From contig NZ_JAATJJ010000001.1 of NCBI RefSeq assembly GCF_011927795.1, positions 496,001-560,000 on the forward strand: a stretch of 64,000 nucleotides of DNA. The letters run 5' to 3'. The stretch comes from Saonia flava (GTDB lineage Bacteria; Bacteroidota; Bacteroidia; Flavobacteriales; Flavobacteriaceae). The stretch's first letter is position 1. The number at the start of each line of letters is the position of its first letter. The position numbers and the translations under genes were made by a program. The notes under the pieces were generated by a model that saw only the letters and a list, made by a program, of their open reading frames with translations, made no database searches and was not told the origin of the DNA. Shown here one piece after another: positions 17,192-26,072 of this stretch.

Positions 17192-18217
17192 ATGGAATAT
17201 TATAATTATATCGTATTAGCATTTATAGTGGCAGGAGCCATTATTATGGCCCTATCGGCCTTCCTTACGCGAAGGATATTTGGAATGCTGCCCAACGAAG
17301 ACTTTAGAAGTAGTTGGAGGAATTTATATTTATTTATGATTTTCTTCTTTTTTGGTTATTTGGGAGCTGCCTATATTGTCATAACCGGAAACAGGAGTTT
17401 ATTGGAATTTCTAACGGGCATCATTTTTTTTCTTGGTGCATTCTTTGTTTACATTGTTGTACGTATTGGGTTTACCACTTTAAAAGCGTTAAAAGGGGCA
17501 AATCAAGGTTTAGAGGACAGGGTCAAAATTAGAACCAAGGAACTGGAGCTTAAAAACCAAGAATTGGAACATTTTGCCTATATAATTTCCCATGATCTTA
17601 AATCCCCTCTCAGGGGTATTGAAAATTTGGCCCATTTCATGGAGGAGGATTTAAGGGATGGCAAAACAGATGAAGTATTCACCAACCTATCATCCTTAAA
17701 AGGCCGGGTAGACCGAATGGAAGGTTTAATCCAGGGAATCATGGATTACTCAAAGATTGGAATGGTAAAATCCGAGGAAGAGGAAATAGACATGAACCTA
17801 TTGGTCAATAGTGTTTTTGGTCTTTTGGGCACAAAAGCGGTTGAACTTAAAATCAACACACCCCTTCCAACCATTAGGGGGATACGAGTTCAATTTGTTC
17901 AATTGTTTTCAAACTTAATAAGCAATGGAATAAAATTCAATGACAAAGAACAAGGTACGGTCATTGTAGACTACGCAGAAAAGAACAATTCCCATGAATT
18001 TTCAGTAGAGGACAATGGTCCAGGAATACCCGAAAAATATCATGAAAAAATATTTGTAGTGTTCCAGACCCTACAAGCAAGAGATACTTACGAAAGCACT
18101 GGTATTGGTCTTTCTATAGTAAAAAAAATAGTAGACTTGCTCAACGGCTCCATTAAATTGGAATCTACAAATGGCAAAGGCACAAAATTTATCATTAGTC
18201 TGCCCAAAAACAGATGA
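17192..18217 (+). CDS. Membrane histidine kinase with HisKA and HATPase domains
   Basis: A 341-residue sensor kinase with three predicted membrane helices (about residues 6-26, 46-66 and 72-95), no obvious extracytoplasmic sensor domain, a short coiled coil, a HisKA domain with the phospho-accepting His134 in YIISHDLKSPLRGIENL, and an ATPase domain with N box LFSNLISNGIKFN, G1 EDNGPGIP and G2 STGIGLSIVKK. The H-box type with SHDLxxPL is that of phytochrome-like kinases, which usually work with free receiver proteins. No regulator is adjacent; the nearest receiver is at 22.7 kb. Its signal may be sensed within the membrane. It is convergent with glmM, 20 bases apart. Confidence 0.9.
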   Translation: MEYYNYIVLAFIVAGAIIMALSAFLTRRIFGMLPNEDFRSSWRNLYLFMIFFFFGYLGAAYIVITGNRSLLEFLTGIIFFLGAFFVYIVVRIGFTTLKALKGANQGLEDRVKIRTKELELKNQELEHFAYIISHDLKSPLRGIENLAHFMEEDLRDGKTDEVFTNLSSLKGRVDRMEGLIQGIMDYSKIGMVKSEEEEIDMNLLVNSVFGLLGTKAVELKINTPLPTIRGIRVQFVQLFSNLISNGIKFNDKEQGTVIVDYAEKNNSHEFSVEDNGPGIPEKYHEKIFVVFQTLQARDTYESTGIGLSIVKKIVDLLNGSIKLESTNGKGTKFIISLPKNR

Positions 18218-18237
18218 ATCTTCACCAAAAAAAGAGA

Positions 18238-19626
18238 TTATAGTCCTGCAACCTCCTTTATTTCTCCAATAATTCTATTGGCAAGACCATCGGCCTCTGT
18301 CTGACTTTTAGCTTCGGTATAAATACGAATGATAGGTTCTGTGTTTGATTTTCTTAGGTGCACCCAATTTTCAGGAAAATCAATTTTCACGCCATCAATC
18401 ACTGACACTTCTTCATTTTTATATTTATCGTGCATTGCAACTAAAAGCGCATCAACATCCAGTTCTGGTGTCAGTTCTATTTTCTTTTTGCTCATAAAAT
18501 AGCTGGGGTAGCTTGCCCGTAATTCGGTAACGGTTCCTCCTCTTTCCGCCATCAGCATTAAAAACAAAGCAGAACCCACCAAGGAATCTCGACCATAATG
18601 GCTTTCAGGATAAATTATGCCCCCATTTCCCTCTCCACCAATAATGGCATTATTGGCTTTCATTTTGGTTACCACATTCACTTCTCCCACAGCAGCAGCT
18701 TCATAGGCACCCCCATGCTTTTGGGAAATATCCCGTAGCGCACGGGAAGACGAAAGATTGGAAACCGTATTCCCTTTGGTTTTACCCAATACATAATCAG
18801 CACAGGCAACCAAGGTGTATTCTTCACCAAACATTTCACCATCATTGCTAATAAAAGCAAGTCGGTCAACATCTGGGTCCACTACAATACCAAAATCGGC
18901 CTTTTCTTTAACGACCAATTCACATATATCCCCTAGGTGTTCTTTAAGGGGTTCTGGATTATGGGGAAAATGACCCGTTGGATCACAATACAACTTTACC
19001 ACTTCCACTCCCAGTTCTTCCAGCAATTTTGGAATGGCAATACCCCCTGTAGAGTTAACACCATCCACAACGACCTTAAATTTGGCAGCTCGTATGGTGT
19101 CAGCATCAACTAAAGAAAGATTTAAAACTTCATCGATATGAATATCTATATAAGAATCATTTTTGGTGATGGTTCCCAAATCATCTACTTCTGCAAATAC
19201 GAAATCTTCTTTTTCCGCCAATTCCAAAATAACAGCCCCTTGTTCGGCATCCAAAAACTCTCCCTTTTCATTCAATAATTTTAAGGCATTCCATTGTTTT
19301 GGGTTATGACTGGCTGTAAGGATAATGCCACCATGAGCCTTCTCTAAAGGCACTGCAATCTCCACTGTTGGAGTGGTAGAAAGTCCTAAATCCACAACAT
19401 CTATTCCGAGCCCGACCAAGGTAGAAACCACCAAATTTTGAATCATTTCCCCAGAAAGCCTAGCATCTCTACCAATAACAACTGTTAGTTTGTCTTTCTT
19501 GGAATACCCTTTAAGCCAAGTACCATAGGCCGCTGCAAATTTTACAGCATCAATTGGTGTTAAATTATCACTGGGTTGCCCCCCAATGGTTCCGCGAATT
19601 CCAGAAATAGATTTTATAAGTGTCAT
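18238..19626 (-). CDS. glmM: Phosphoglucosamine mutase
   Basis: A 462-residue alpha-D-phosphohexomutase. Motifs: N-terminal SISGIRGTIGG, the phosphoserine loop LTASHNPKQWNALK, the metal-binding loop DPDVDRLA, the sugar-binding GEGNGGIIYPE and the C-terminal phosphate-binding RKSNTEPIIRIYTEA. In Bacteroidota this form is taken as GlmM, converting glucosamine-6-phosphate to glucosamine-1-phosphate for peptidoglycan and LPS; a phosphomannomutase role is also possible. ATG 19626 (MTLIKSISGIRG) is preferred because the longer frame begins at TTG 19650, inside a consensus -7 promoter box. Confidence 0.9.
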   Translation of the reverse strand: MTLIKSISGIRGTIGGQPSDNLTPIDAVKFAAAYGTWLKGYSKKDKLTVVIGRDARLSGEMIQNLVVSTLVGLGIDVVDLGLSTTPTVEIAVPLEKAHGGIILTASHNPKQWNALKLLNEKGEFLDAEQGAVILELAEKEDFVFAEVDDLGTITKNDSYIDIHIDEVLNLSLVDADTIRAAKFKVVVDGVNSTGGIAIPKLLEELGVEVVKLYCDPTGHFPHNPEPLKEHLGDICELVVKEKADFGIVVDPDVDRLAFISNDGEMFGEEYTLVACADYVLGKTKGNTVSNLSSSRALRDISQKHGGAYEAAAVGEVNVVTKMKANNAIIGGEGNGGIIYPESHYGRDSLVGSALFLMLMAERGGTVTELRASYPSYFMSKKKIELTPELDVDALLVAMHDKYKNEEVSVIDGVKIDFPENWVHLRKSNTEPIIRIYTEAKSQTEADGLANRIIGEIKEVAGL

Positions 19627-19647
19627 AGATTGTTGAAAAAGTTTTTG

Positions 19648-19655
19648 CAAATATA
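19648..19655 (-). promoter_or_regulatory. glmM -7 promoter element
   Basis: TATATTTG on the minus strand, an exact TAnnTTTG match, 21 bases before glmM ATG 19626. No clear TTG -33 box was found. Confidence 0.55.
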
Positions 19656-19721
19656 CAAGGATAGGCTTATTCTAATGTTGCTAATTCGTAAATTCGGTTC
19701 AAAGAAATCTTTTTTTTGCGA

Positions 19722-20318
19722 ATGAATTTTCTGGCTCATATTTACCTTTCTTTTAACGATGATGAGATTACACTTGGCAATTTTATGGCCGACAGCATCC
19801 GTGGCAATAAATACAAGCACTTGCCTGAAAAAGTTCAAAAAGGAATTATTCTGCATAGGCATATAGATACCTTTACGGATGCCCATCCCACCGTCCGAAA
19901 AAGTAGTAAACGGCTCCATAAAAATTATGGCCATTACAGTGGAGTGATCGTGGATATTTTTTATGACCATTTTTTGGCAAAAAACTGGAAAAATTATTCC
20001 GATATCCCTTTGGCCAAATTTGTGGAAAATTTTTATGATTTATTGGAGGAGAACTATGAAATACTCCCAGAAGGGGTAAAAAGAATGATGCCCTATATGA
20101 TTGCCGACAACTGGATTTACAACTATTCAAAATTAAAAGGGATTGCCAAAGTTTTAAATGGTTTGAACCGACGTACCAAAAACAAATCCAAAATGAACTT
20201 TGCCATTCTGGACCTAGAAGAACATTACTTAGAATTTGAAGCTGAATTCACTTCTTTTTTCGAAGAATTAATTACCTTTTCCAAACAAAAATACATATCA
20301 CTATGCGAAGAAAACTAA
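19722..20318 (+). CDS. ACP phosphodiesterase (DUF479, AcpH-like)
   Basis: A 198-residue protein opening with the AcpH signature MNFLAHIYLSFNDDEITLGN and followed by MADSIRGNKY, LHRHIDTFTDAHP (HxxID metal site) and a GVIVDIFYDHFLAKNW block whose Asp/His complete the HD-like metal site. The family removes the 4'-phosphopantetheine group from acyl carrier protein. ATG 19722 matches the family start; the TTG at 19716 is an upstream extension of two codons. The ggt gene starts inside its 3' end with a 16-base overlap, so the two are probably translationally coupled. Confidence 0.88.
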   Translation: MNFLAHIYLSFNDDEITLGNFMADSIRGNKYKHLPEKVQKGIILHRHIDTFTDAHPTVRKSSKRLHKNYGHYSGVIVDIFYDHFLAKNWKNYSDIPLAKFVENFYDLLEENYEILPEGVKRMMPYMIADNWIYNYSKLKGIAKVLNGLNRRTKNKSKMNFAILDLEEHYLEFEAEFTSFFEELITFSKQKYISLCEEN

Positions 20319-21988
20319 CCCTCCTCCTATTTATCCTTGTATTTGTAAACTGTAGAAAACAACCAGCTGCCCCAACAGGGCTCGTGGTCGACAAGGCCAT
20401 GGTGGTTTCTGCTCGGGAAGAAGCATCCAAAATTGGAGTGGAAATTATGAAAAAGGGTGGAAATGCTTTTGATGCCATGATCGCAACAGAAATGGCCCTA
20501 AACATAGCTTATCCCTTTGCCGGTAGTATAGGTGGTGGTGGTTTTATGGTCTATAGAAAAAGTAATGGAGATGTTGGGAGCATTGACTATAGAGAAAAGG
20601 CTCCCTTAGCTGCCCATAAGGATATGTATTTAGATTCCTTGGGCAATGTAATTCCCGATAAAAGCACGGTTGGTGCAACCGCTGTAGGTGTGCCTGGTGG
20701 TATAGCAGGTCTTATGGAAGTGCACAAAAAATTTGGAAGTCTTACGCTTGAGGAAATTTTAGAGCCTGTTATTCAGCTTGCGGAAAAGGGATTGGTAGTT
20801 ACAGAAAATCAGGCAAGGAGATTGGATTATGCTCGTGAAAAAATAGTTGAGGTCAGTGGTGACAGCACCTTGTTCTCTTTAAAATATGTTGCAGGGGACA
20901 CCATAAAACACCTTGCCCTGGCAAAAACCATGAAGACAATTGCCAAAGAAGGACATGATGGGTTTTACAAAGGCGAGATCGCACAAAAACTGGCAACCTT
21001 TATTCAAGAGCATGGTGGCTATGTAACCGAGGAAGATTTGGCCAAATACCAGGCTAAATGGAGGCAGCCCATTATTTTCAACTATAAGGATTTAAAAGTA
21101 ATTTCCATGAGTCCGCCTAGCAGTGGTGGGGTAACTATGAACCAAATCCTTGAAATGATGGAACCTTATGATGTTTCTAAATTTGGTCATAACTCTGCCA
21201 AAACCATACAGTTGTTCACAGAAGCCTCCCGTAGGGCGTATGCGGACAGGAATTACTTTTTGGGAGATCCCGATTTTGTGGACATCCCACTAGATGTATT
21301 ATTGAGCCAAGCCTATCTGGAAGAACGTATGGCGAATTTCTCTTTTGAAAAAGCCACCAAATCATCGGAATTGGAAAGAGGGAATATTGAAGTAATAGAA
21401 AGTATGGAAACAACCCACTACTCTATCATAGACCAAGAGGGAAATGCCATTTCTGTTACAGAAACCCTTAATGGGGCTTATGGCTCAAAATTATTTTGTG
21501 GTGAGCTTGGTTTTTTTCTGAACAATGAAATGGACGATTTTAGTGCCAAACCTGGGGTGCCCAATATGTTTGGTCTAATTGGTGCAGACGCCAACAGCAT
21601 AGCTGCAGAAAAACGCATGCTTAGCAGTATGACTCCAACCATTGTGGAAAAAGAGGGTAAGCTATGGATGGTAGTGGGGACTCCTGGTGGTTCTACTATT
21701 ATTACAGCTGTAGCCCAGACCATATTAAATACGTATGAGTTTAATTTGAGCATGCAAGAAGCAGTAAATGCCCCTCGCTTTCATCATCAATGGTTACCAG
21801 ACATGGTAATCTTTGAACCAGAAGGTTTTTCTCCTGAACTTAAAGAAGAACTTAAGGAAAAAGGCTATATCATCAATGAAGAACGCACTCCCATTATTGG
21901 AAAAGTAGATGCCATTCGTGTACTTTCCGATGGGAAATTGGAAGGTGGTGCTGACAAACGCGGTGACGATACCGCAGTGGGGTTTTAA
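20303..21988 (+). CDS. ggt: Gamma-glutamyltransferase (glutathione hydrolase) lipoprotein
   Basis: A 561-residue Ntn-hydrolase with a lipoprotein signal (MRRKLTLLLFILVFVNC, cysteine 17). The precursor should cleave itself before Thr370, the catalytic residue in TTHYSIIDQEGNAISVTETL. Other family blocks are ASKIGVEIMKKGGNAFDAM, GSIGGGGFMVYR, DYREKAP, the SSMTPTIVEKEG segment and GTPGGSTIITAVAQ with its glycine-rich oxyanion site. It cleaves gamma-glutamyl bonds of glutathione and related peptides in the periplasm or at the surface. Its ATG lies 16 bases before the end of the ACP phosphodiesterase gene. The DUF1801 gene follows after 15 bases and may be in the same operon. Confidence 0.93.
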   Translation: MRRKLTLLLFILVFVNCRKQPAAPTGLVVDKAMVVSAREEASKIGVEIMKKGGNAFDAMIATEMALNIAYPFAGSIGGGGFMVYRKSNGDVGSIDYREKAPLAAHKDMYLDSLGNVIPDKSTVGATAVGVPGGIAGLMEVHKKFGSLTLEEILEPVIQLAEKGLVVTENQARRLDYAREKIVEVSGDSTLFSLKYVAGDTIKHLALAKTMKTIAKEGHDGFYKGEIAQKLATFIQEHGGYVTEEDLAKYQAKWRQPIIFNYKDLKVISMSPPSSGGVTMNQILEMMEPYDVSKFGHNSAKTIQLFTEASRRAYADRNYFLGDPDFVDIPLDVLLSQAYLEERMANFSFEKATKSSELERGNIEVIESMETTHYSIIDQEGNAISVTETLNGAYGSKLFCGELGFFLNNEMDDFSAKPGVPNMFGLIGADANSIAAEKRMLSSMTPTIVEKEGKLWMVVGTPGGSTIITAVAQTILNTYEFNLSMQEAVNAPRFHHQWLPDMVIFEPEGFSPELKEELKEKGYIINEERTPIIGKVDAIRVLSDGKLEGGADKRGDDTAVGF

Positions 21989-22003
21989 AAAAACTTATAG
22001 GTT

Positions 22004-22378
22004 ATGAAAGGTCCCATTGCACAAAATGTTGATGACTACATTGTCCAGTTTCCAGAAGAAACCCAAATACTATTAAAAAAAATCCGTTCCATTATTAAGA
22101 AAGAAGCACCTGAAGCCAAGGAAAGTATTAACTATGGGATTCCCGCCTATAAGTTAAATGGAAGGCCTTTAGTTTATTTTGGAGGGTACAAAACACATAT
22201 TGGGTTTTATGCTACACCCTCTGGTCATGCAAAATTCAAAAAAGAACTGTCTACTTTTAAACAAGGGAAGGGATCTGTTCAATTCCCTTTAAAAAAGGAT
22301 TTACCTCTTTCATTAATTTCCAAAATGGTTGCTTTTAGGGTTCGGGAAAATGGCCAAGTGCCAACTCCAAAAAAATAA
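22004..22378 (+). CDS. DUF1801 / YdhG-like protein
   Basis: A 124-residue protein of the DUF1801 fold (related to iron-chaperone frataxin-like YdhG proteins): NVDDYIVQFPEETQILLKKI, EAKESINYGIPAYKLNGRPL, GGYKTHIGFYATPSGHAKF, GKGSVQFPLKKDLPLSLI. All characteristic blocks are present and the length is normal. It lies 15 bases after ggt on the same strand. The biochemical role of the family is not settled. Confidence 0.85.
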   Translation: MKGPIAQNVDDYIVQFPEETQILLKKIRSIIKKEAPEAKESINYGIPAYKLNGRPLVYFGGYKTHIGFYATPSGHAKFKKELSTFKQGKGSVQFPLKKDLPLSLISKMVAFRVRENGQVPTPKK

Positions 22379-22529
22379 ATTAAGCTATAAGGTTACAGCC
22401 CTTCTAAGCATCAAATGTTCCTAATTCATGTAAATTTTCAGCTTCCCATAGGTTCCCTTCAGGTAAGAAGGACAGAATATTTAATCCAAAACTCAAAATA
22501 ATACTACCAAATAAATATTATTAGGTGTA

Positions 22530-22566
22530 TTCCTACGTAATTTTTGTAGGAATTATACTATATTTG
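22530..22566 (+). promoter_or_regulatory. Promoter region with inverted repeat upstream of the response regulator
   Basis: TATATTTG at 22559-22566 is an exact -7 consensus. Just upstream TTCCTAC (22530-22536) and GTAGGAA (22546-22552) form a 7-bp inverted repeat with a 9-base spacer in the -33 region, suitable as an activator or repressor site. The response-regulator ATG is 116 bases further on, giving a long leader. Confidence 0.5.
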
Positions 22567-22611
22567 AGTTTTATGAGTTAAATATTATTAAACATTGGAT
22601 GGTTATGATTG

Positions 22612-22628
22612 TTCCATTGCCAATGGAA
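22612..22628 (+). other. Palindrome in the response-regulator leader
   Basis: TTCCATTG-C-CAATGGAA is a perfect 8+1+8 palindrome located in the leader between the -7 box and the coding start at 22682. It could be a protein-binding site or an RNA structure. No known riboswitch is recognised in this ~300-base gap. Confidence 0.4.
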
Positions 22629-22681
22629 TAGAGAATGACCTACAACGAAGATCCATTGTACTAATACCTTTAAGGATAGCT

Positions 22682-23098
22682 ATGAACTCAAAACTTAAAT
22701 CAATTCTTTTAATAGATGATGACAAGGCCACCAATTTTGTACACAAAATTGTAATAAAAAAAGCCGATTGCATAGAAAATGTAGTTGTTGCAGAAAATGG
22801 ACAGGAGGCTCTTGAATATCTCCACACTACGCAAAATGTATCTCCTCCGGAACCCAATATTATTTTTTTGGATATAAATATGCCTGTTATGAATGGTTGG
22901 GAATTCTTGGAAGAATATGAAAAATTAAACACCAATGAACAAGGTGACATTATTTTAATTATGCTGACCACATCCTTAAATCCTGACGATTTAAAGAAGG
23001 CCAATGGTTTTTCATCCATTAGTGGGTATCGGAACAAACCATTAACCGTTGAAATGATTGATGAAATCTGCGAAGAATTTTTTGCGAAAACCATTTAA
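22682..23098 (+). CDS. Single-domain response regulator (Rcp1-like receiver)
   Basis: ATG 22682 begins a standard receiver; the frame open upstream to 22595 is not needed. The 138-residue product has the acidic triad at residues 12-14 (LLIDDDKATNF), phospho-accepting Asp64 (IIFLDINMPVMNGWEFL), Thr96/97 (IMLTTSL) and Lys119 (YRNKPLT). There is no output domain. This kind of free receiver is typically the partner of phytochrome-like histidine kinases with SHDLxEPL H-boxes, and such a kinase is the next gene (23268), 170 bases downstream on the same strand. Confidence 0.92.
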   Translation: MNSKLKSILLIDDDKATNFVHKIVIKKADCIENVVVAENGQEALEYLHTTQNVSPPEPNIIFLDINMPVMNGWEFLEEYEKLNTNEQGDIILIMLTTSLNPDDLKKANGFSSISGYRNKPLTVEMIDEICEEFFAKTI

Positions 23099-23267
23099 AA
23101 ATGCATCAATATGGCCATGGTCCTAATGAAAACAACTTGTTAAACAACCCATAAATAAAATTTAAAGCCCTTTTCTAATAAAGGGCCTATAGCACATAGC
23201 TTATTACTTCCCCCTTTATAATATCCTTAAAAAGGATGATTCAAATTGAATTTTTTCTAAACCTTGT

Positions 23268-25214
23268 ATGGCATTCATTTCGATAAATAACAAATCAAAA
23301 AACATTAAGTTCGTCGGTATACTAAGTTTAGTTGTTGGCATAATTGTTAGTGCTGGGTGGTTGTTTAATTTACCCCTAATTTTAAACAGCATCCCCGGTG
23401 TTCCAACAATGAAATTTAGTTCCGGCCTTTGTTTTTTTCTTCTAGGTTTTGGGATTTTGGCAATGCAAAGAAAATCTGCTTTTTATATACTACTTAGTAG
23501 GGTCGCTACTAGTGCCGTGTGGATTATATCTATCCTTACCATGGCATATTATTTTTTTGGTTTTAACTATTCCATCGATAGCCTATATGTAGATGACATC
23601 TATTACTCAATATCGTCAAAAAGAATTTCGCTTATCACGGCAGCTTGCTTCTCTCTTTTAGCTCTTGCTATTTCTGGAATGCAATCAAAATCCCAGAGAA
23701 CAAAAAGGATTATGCAATATGTTTTTTTTGCTGTAATATTAATCTCTTTTATTGATGTTCTTATTCATATATTAAACATTCCAGTTAAAGGTGGCAACAA
23801 GTTTCCCAATGCAATGGCAGTTCAAACCTCCTTTCTGTTATTCTGGTTCTCCAGTCTGTTATCGTTAAAAAACGCCACTAAAGATTTTAACAAGTTTTAT
23901 TTTGGTAATTATGCGGGGAGCAAGATCATAAGGATTGTAGCTCCTTATAATTTTACCATGATTATGATTATGGGTATTCTATTGTTATACCTAATTAATA
24001 ATAATATAGTAGATGTAAATTTTGGTTTTATTATTTATACCGTGGTAGCTGTGTTTGTTTCAATCGTATATCTCATTGTTGTAGCCAAACAATTGAACGA
24101 AACCGAGCATGAAAGAGAGGTTTATGAAAGTGCTTTTAGGGCTTCTACAAAGGAAATGAATCAATTTAAAGAAGCTTTGGATGATAGTTCCCTTGTAGAT
24201 ATTACAGATGCAAATGGCGTTATTACCTCTGTAAACGACAAATTTTGTGAAATATCAAAATATGAACGAAGTGAGCTTATAGGAAGAACGCATAGGATCC
24301 TAAACTCTGGCCACCATTCCAAAGAATTTTTTACGGAACTGTGGACAAAAATTAAAAAGGGTGAAGTCTGGGTAGGAGGCATTAAAAACAAAACAAAGAC
24401 GGGTGAATTTTATTGGGTCCATACAGCAATTATCCCCTTTAAAAATGAATCTGGAGAAATATACCAGTTCCTCACCATTAGACAAGATATAACCAAACTT
24501 ACCTTGTTATCTGTACAATATGAGAACCTTAAACTAAGAAATAAGGAAATTGAACAATTTACCTACATCGCCTCCCATGATTTACAAGAACCCCTGCGAA
24601 CTGTAAGGAGCATGATTGATATTCTGCAGGATCAATATCAGGGAAAACTTGATAAAGATGCCCAATTATCACTTAATTTTATAACCGAAGCAACGGATAG
24701 AATGAGTGATCTAATAAAGGGGCTTTTGGATTACTCTAGAATTGGTGGTGGAAAAGAGCTGAGGTCCTTTGATAGCAATGACACTATTCGTATTATAAAA
24801 AGAGATCTAGCTTCTGCAATAAAAAGAACAAACACCTCTATTACAATGGATCAATTGCCTGTTTTAAAAGCCTACAGAACAGAAGTCCGTCTGCTATTCC
24901 AGAATCTGATTAGCAATGCCATAAAATTCCATAAAGAAGGAGTTTTTCCAAGAATTCACATATCGGCAAAAGAAGACGATGGCTACTGGAGGTTCTCGGT
25001 TCAAGATAACGGCATTGGTATTGCAGAAAAAGACAATAGAAATGTCTTTGCCATTTTTCAACGCCTTAATAAAAGAAATGCTTACGAAGGAACGGGTATA
25101 GGCCTCGCCCATTGTGAAAAAATAGTTCATTTGCACGGGGGAGAAATATGGGTAGAATCTAAATTAAATGAAGGAAGTACATTTTATTTTACGATACCCC
25201 GAAACCTAAATTAA
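23268..25214 (+). CDS. PAS-containing multi-TM sensor histidine kinase
   Basis: A 648-residue kinase. Residues ~14-275 carry about eight membrane helices, a MASE-like integral sensor; residues ~298-410 a PAS/PAC domain (ITDANGVITSVNDKFCEISK, ELIGRTHRILNSGHH, GGIKNKTKTGEFYWVHTAII); then HisKA with His437 (FTYIASHDLQEPLRTVRSM) and HATPase (LFQNLISNAIKFH, VQDNGIGI, YEGTGIGLAHCEKIVHLHGG). The RILNSGHH motif is common in PAS domains of aerotaxis and redox sensors, but a flavin or haem cannot be inferred. It probably phosphorylates the free receiver encoded just upstream. A weak hairpin at 23223-23237 lies in the gap between the two genes. Confidence 0.92.
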   Translation: MAFISINNKSKNIKFVGILSLVVGIIVSAGWLFNLPLILNSIPGVPTMKFSSGLCFFLLGFGILAMQRKSAFYILLSRVATSAVWIISILTMAYYFFGFNYSIDSLYVDDIYYSISSKRISLITAACFSLLALAISGMQSKSQRTKRIMQYVFFAVILISFIDVLIHILNIPVKGGNKFPNAMAVQTSFLLFWFSSLLSLKNATKDFNKFYFGNYAGSKIIRIVAPYNFTMIMIMGILLLYLINNNIVDVNFGFIIYTVVAVFVSIVYLIVVAKQLNETEHEREVYESAFRASTKEMNQFKEALDDSSLVDITDANGVITSVNDKFCEISKYERSELIGRTHRILNSGHHSKEFFTELWTKIKKGEVWVGGIKNKTKTGEFYWVHTAIIPFKNESGEIYQFLTIRQDITKLTLLSVQYENLKLRNKEIEQFTYIASHDLQEPLRTVRSMIDILQDQYQGKLDKDAQLSLNFITEATDRMSDLIKGLLDYSRIGGGKELRSFDSNDTIRIIKRDLASAIKRTNTSITMDQLPVLKAYRTEVRLLFQNLISNAIKFHKEGVFPRIHISAKEDDGYWRFSVQDNGIGIAEKDNRNVFAIFQRLNKRNAYEGTGIGLAHCEKIVHLHGGEIWVESKLNEGSTFYFTIPRNLN

Positions 25215-25260
25215 TTGCCCAAATAAGTTCCTTAACAACCCTTCTTTCTCCTGTAAGGTT

Positions 25261-26019
25261 TTACTTTGGCGTGCCCAATTGGGTTTTTAATTCTTCCATG
25301 GATTCTTGCAACTGCCTTAACAGCCCTTTTTCCGTAGTGGCATCCACTCCAAAGGTAATTTTACTGTTAACCTGCCAAAGTTCCTGTATGTGATAAGGTT
25401 TTATTTTATAGGGCGGATAGCTTTCGTTCAAGGAAATAAGGGTTATATCGTTAGATTTTGGCAACCGTTCTATTTTTTTAACCAAAACGGCATCTTCCAA
25501 AACCACCACGTACATTTTGTTTGGGCTAACATCATCAATTTTTTCTATAGCTTTTGCCAACACCCATTCGCCTGGCTTTAAATTGGGCAACATACTGTCC
25601 CCTTCCACTTGGAACCCTCTATAGGTAGCGTTCCTAAATTCTGGTATGGGAAGGTTAAAGGCGGGCAACTCCTTATACCAACTGGTATCCTGTATGTTTT
25701 GGGGATAGCCGGCAGCAGCTTTGGCATTTACCATCACAATATTCTCTTGTTCGGCATTGCTAACGGTCACCACTTTGGGAATCACCTGTACGGCATCTGT
25801 TGCCAAATGCTTTTGGTCGCTTTCTCCATACAGCCACATGGGATTTATCTTAAACTGTCGCAAAAGCTCTGTCACCAATTTGCCCGAAAGTTTAGTCTTC
25901 CCTCGCTCAATATCGGCCGTGGTATTTTTAATGCCCAAAAGAGCGGCAAACTCAGCCTGGGTGTACCCCAACTCCCTGCGTATATCTATAAAGCGTTTTA
26001 TAGTCAATTCATTCTCCAC
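25261..26019 (-). CDS. LexA-like transcriptional repressor (XRE HTH + S24 peptidase)
   Basis: A 252-residue protein with an N-terminal XRE-type HTH (RRELGYTQAEFAALLG, NTTADIERGKTKLSG) and a C-terminal S24 self-cleavage domain. Numbered from GTG 26019, the probable cleavage bond is Ala103-Gly104 in NAKAAAGYPQ, the nucleophile Ser142 in EGDSMLPNLKPGEW and the general base Lys181 in DAVLVKKIERL. It should cut itself when stimulated, as LexA or CI do with RecA, and derepress target genes. The longer frame starts at TTG 26025, but that codon lies within the -7 box, so GTG 26019 is chosen, implying a very short leader. Its promoter contains two GGAA-N3-TTCC palindromes. No imuA/dinB-type SOS gene is adjacent. 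Confidence 0.88.
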   Translation of the reverse strand: MENELTIKRFIDIRRELGYTQAEFAALLGIKNTTADIERGKTKLSGKLVTELLRQFKINPMWLYGESDQKHLATDAVQVIPKVVTVSNAEQENIVMVNAKAAAGYPQNIQDTSWYKELPAFNLPIPEFRNATYRGFQVEGDSMLPNLKPGEWVLAKAIEKIDDVSPNKMYVVVLEDAVLVKKIERLPKSNDITLISLNESYPPYKIKPYHIQELWQVNSKITFGVDATTEKGLLRQLQESMEELKTQLGTPK

Positions 26020-26022
26020 CCT

Positions 26023-26072
26023 CAAATATACAAATTTTGGAATATTTCCAAATTAAAATATGGAAAATTTCC
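26023..26072 (-). promoter_or_regulatory. Promoter and twin operators of the S24 repressor gene
   Basis: On the minus strand TTTGG (26048-26052), 17 bases, then TATATTTG (26023-26030) is a full Bacteroidota promoter. Overlapping the -33 box is a 7+3+7 palindrome, TTTGGAA-TAT-TTCCAAA (26036-26052). A second copy of its core, GGAA-AAT-TTCC, is at 26062-26072. The two centres are 23 bp apart, about two helical turns, so two dimers could bind the same face and block RNA polymerase. This strongly suggests autorepression by the S24 protein. Confidence 0.75.

Noticed and set aside
22603-23094. Minus-strand frame of 163 residues
   Set aside because: Antisense shadow of the receiver gene, which has a full set of phospho-acceptor and switch residues.
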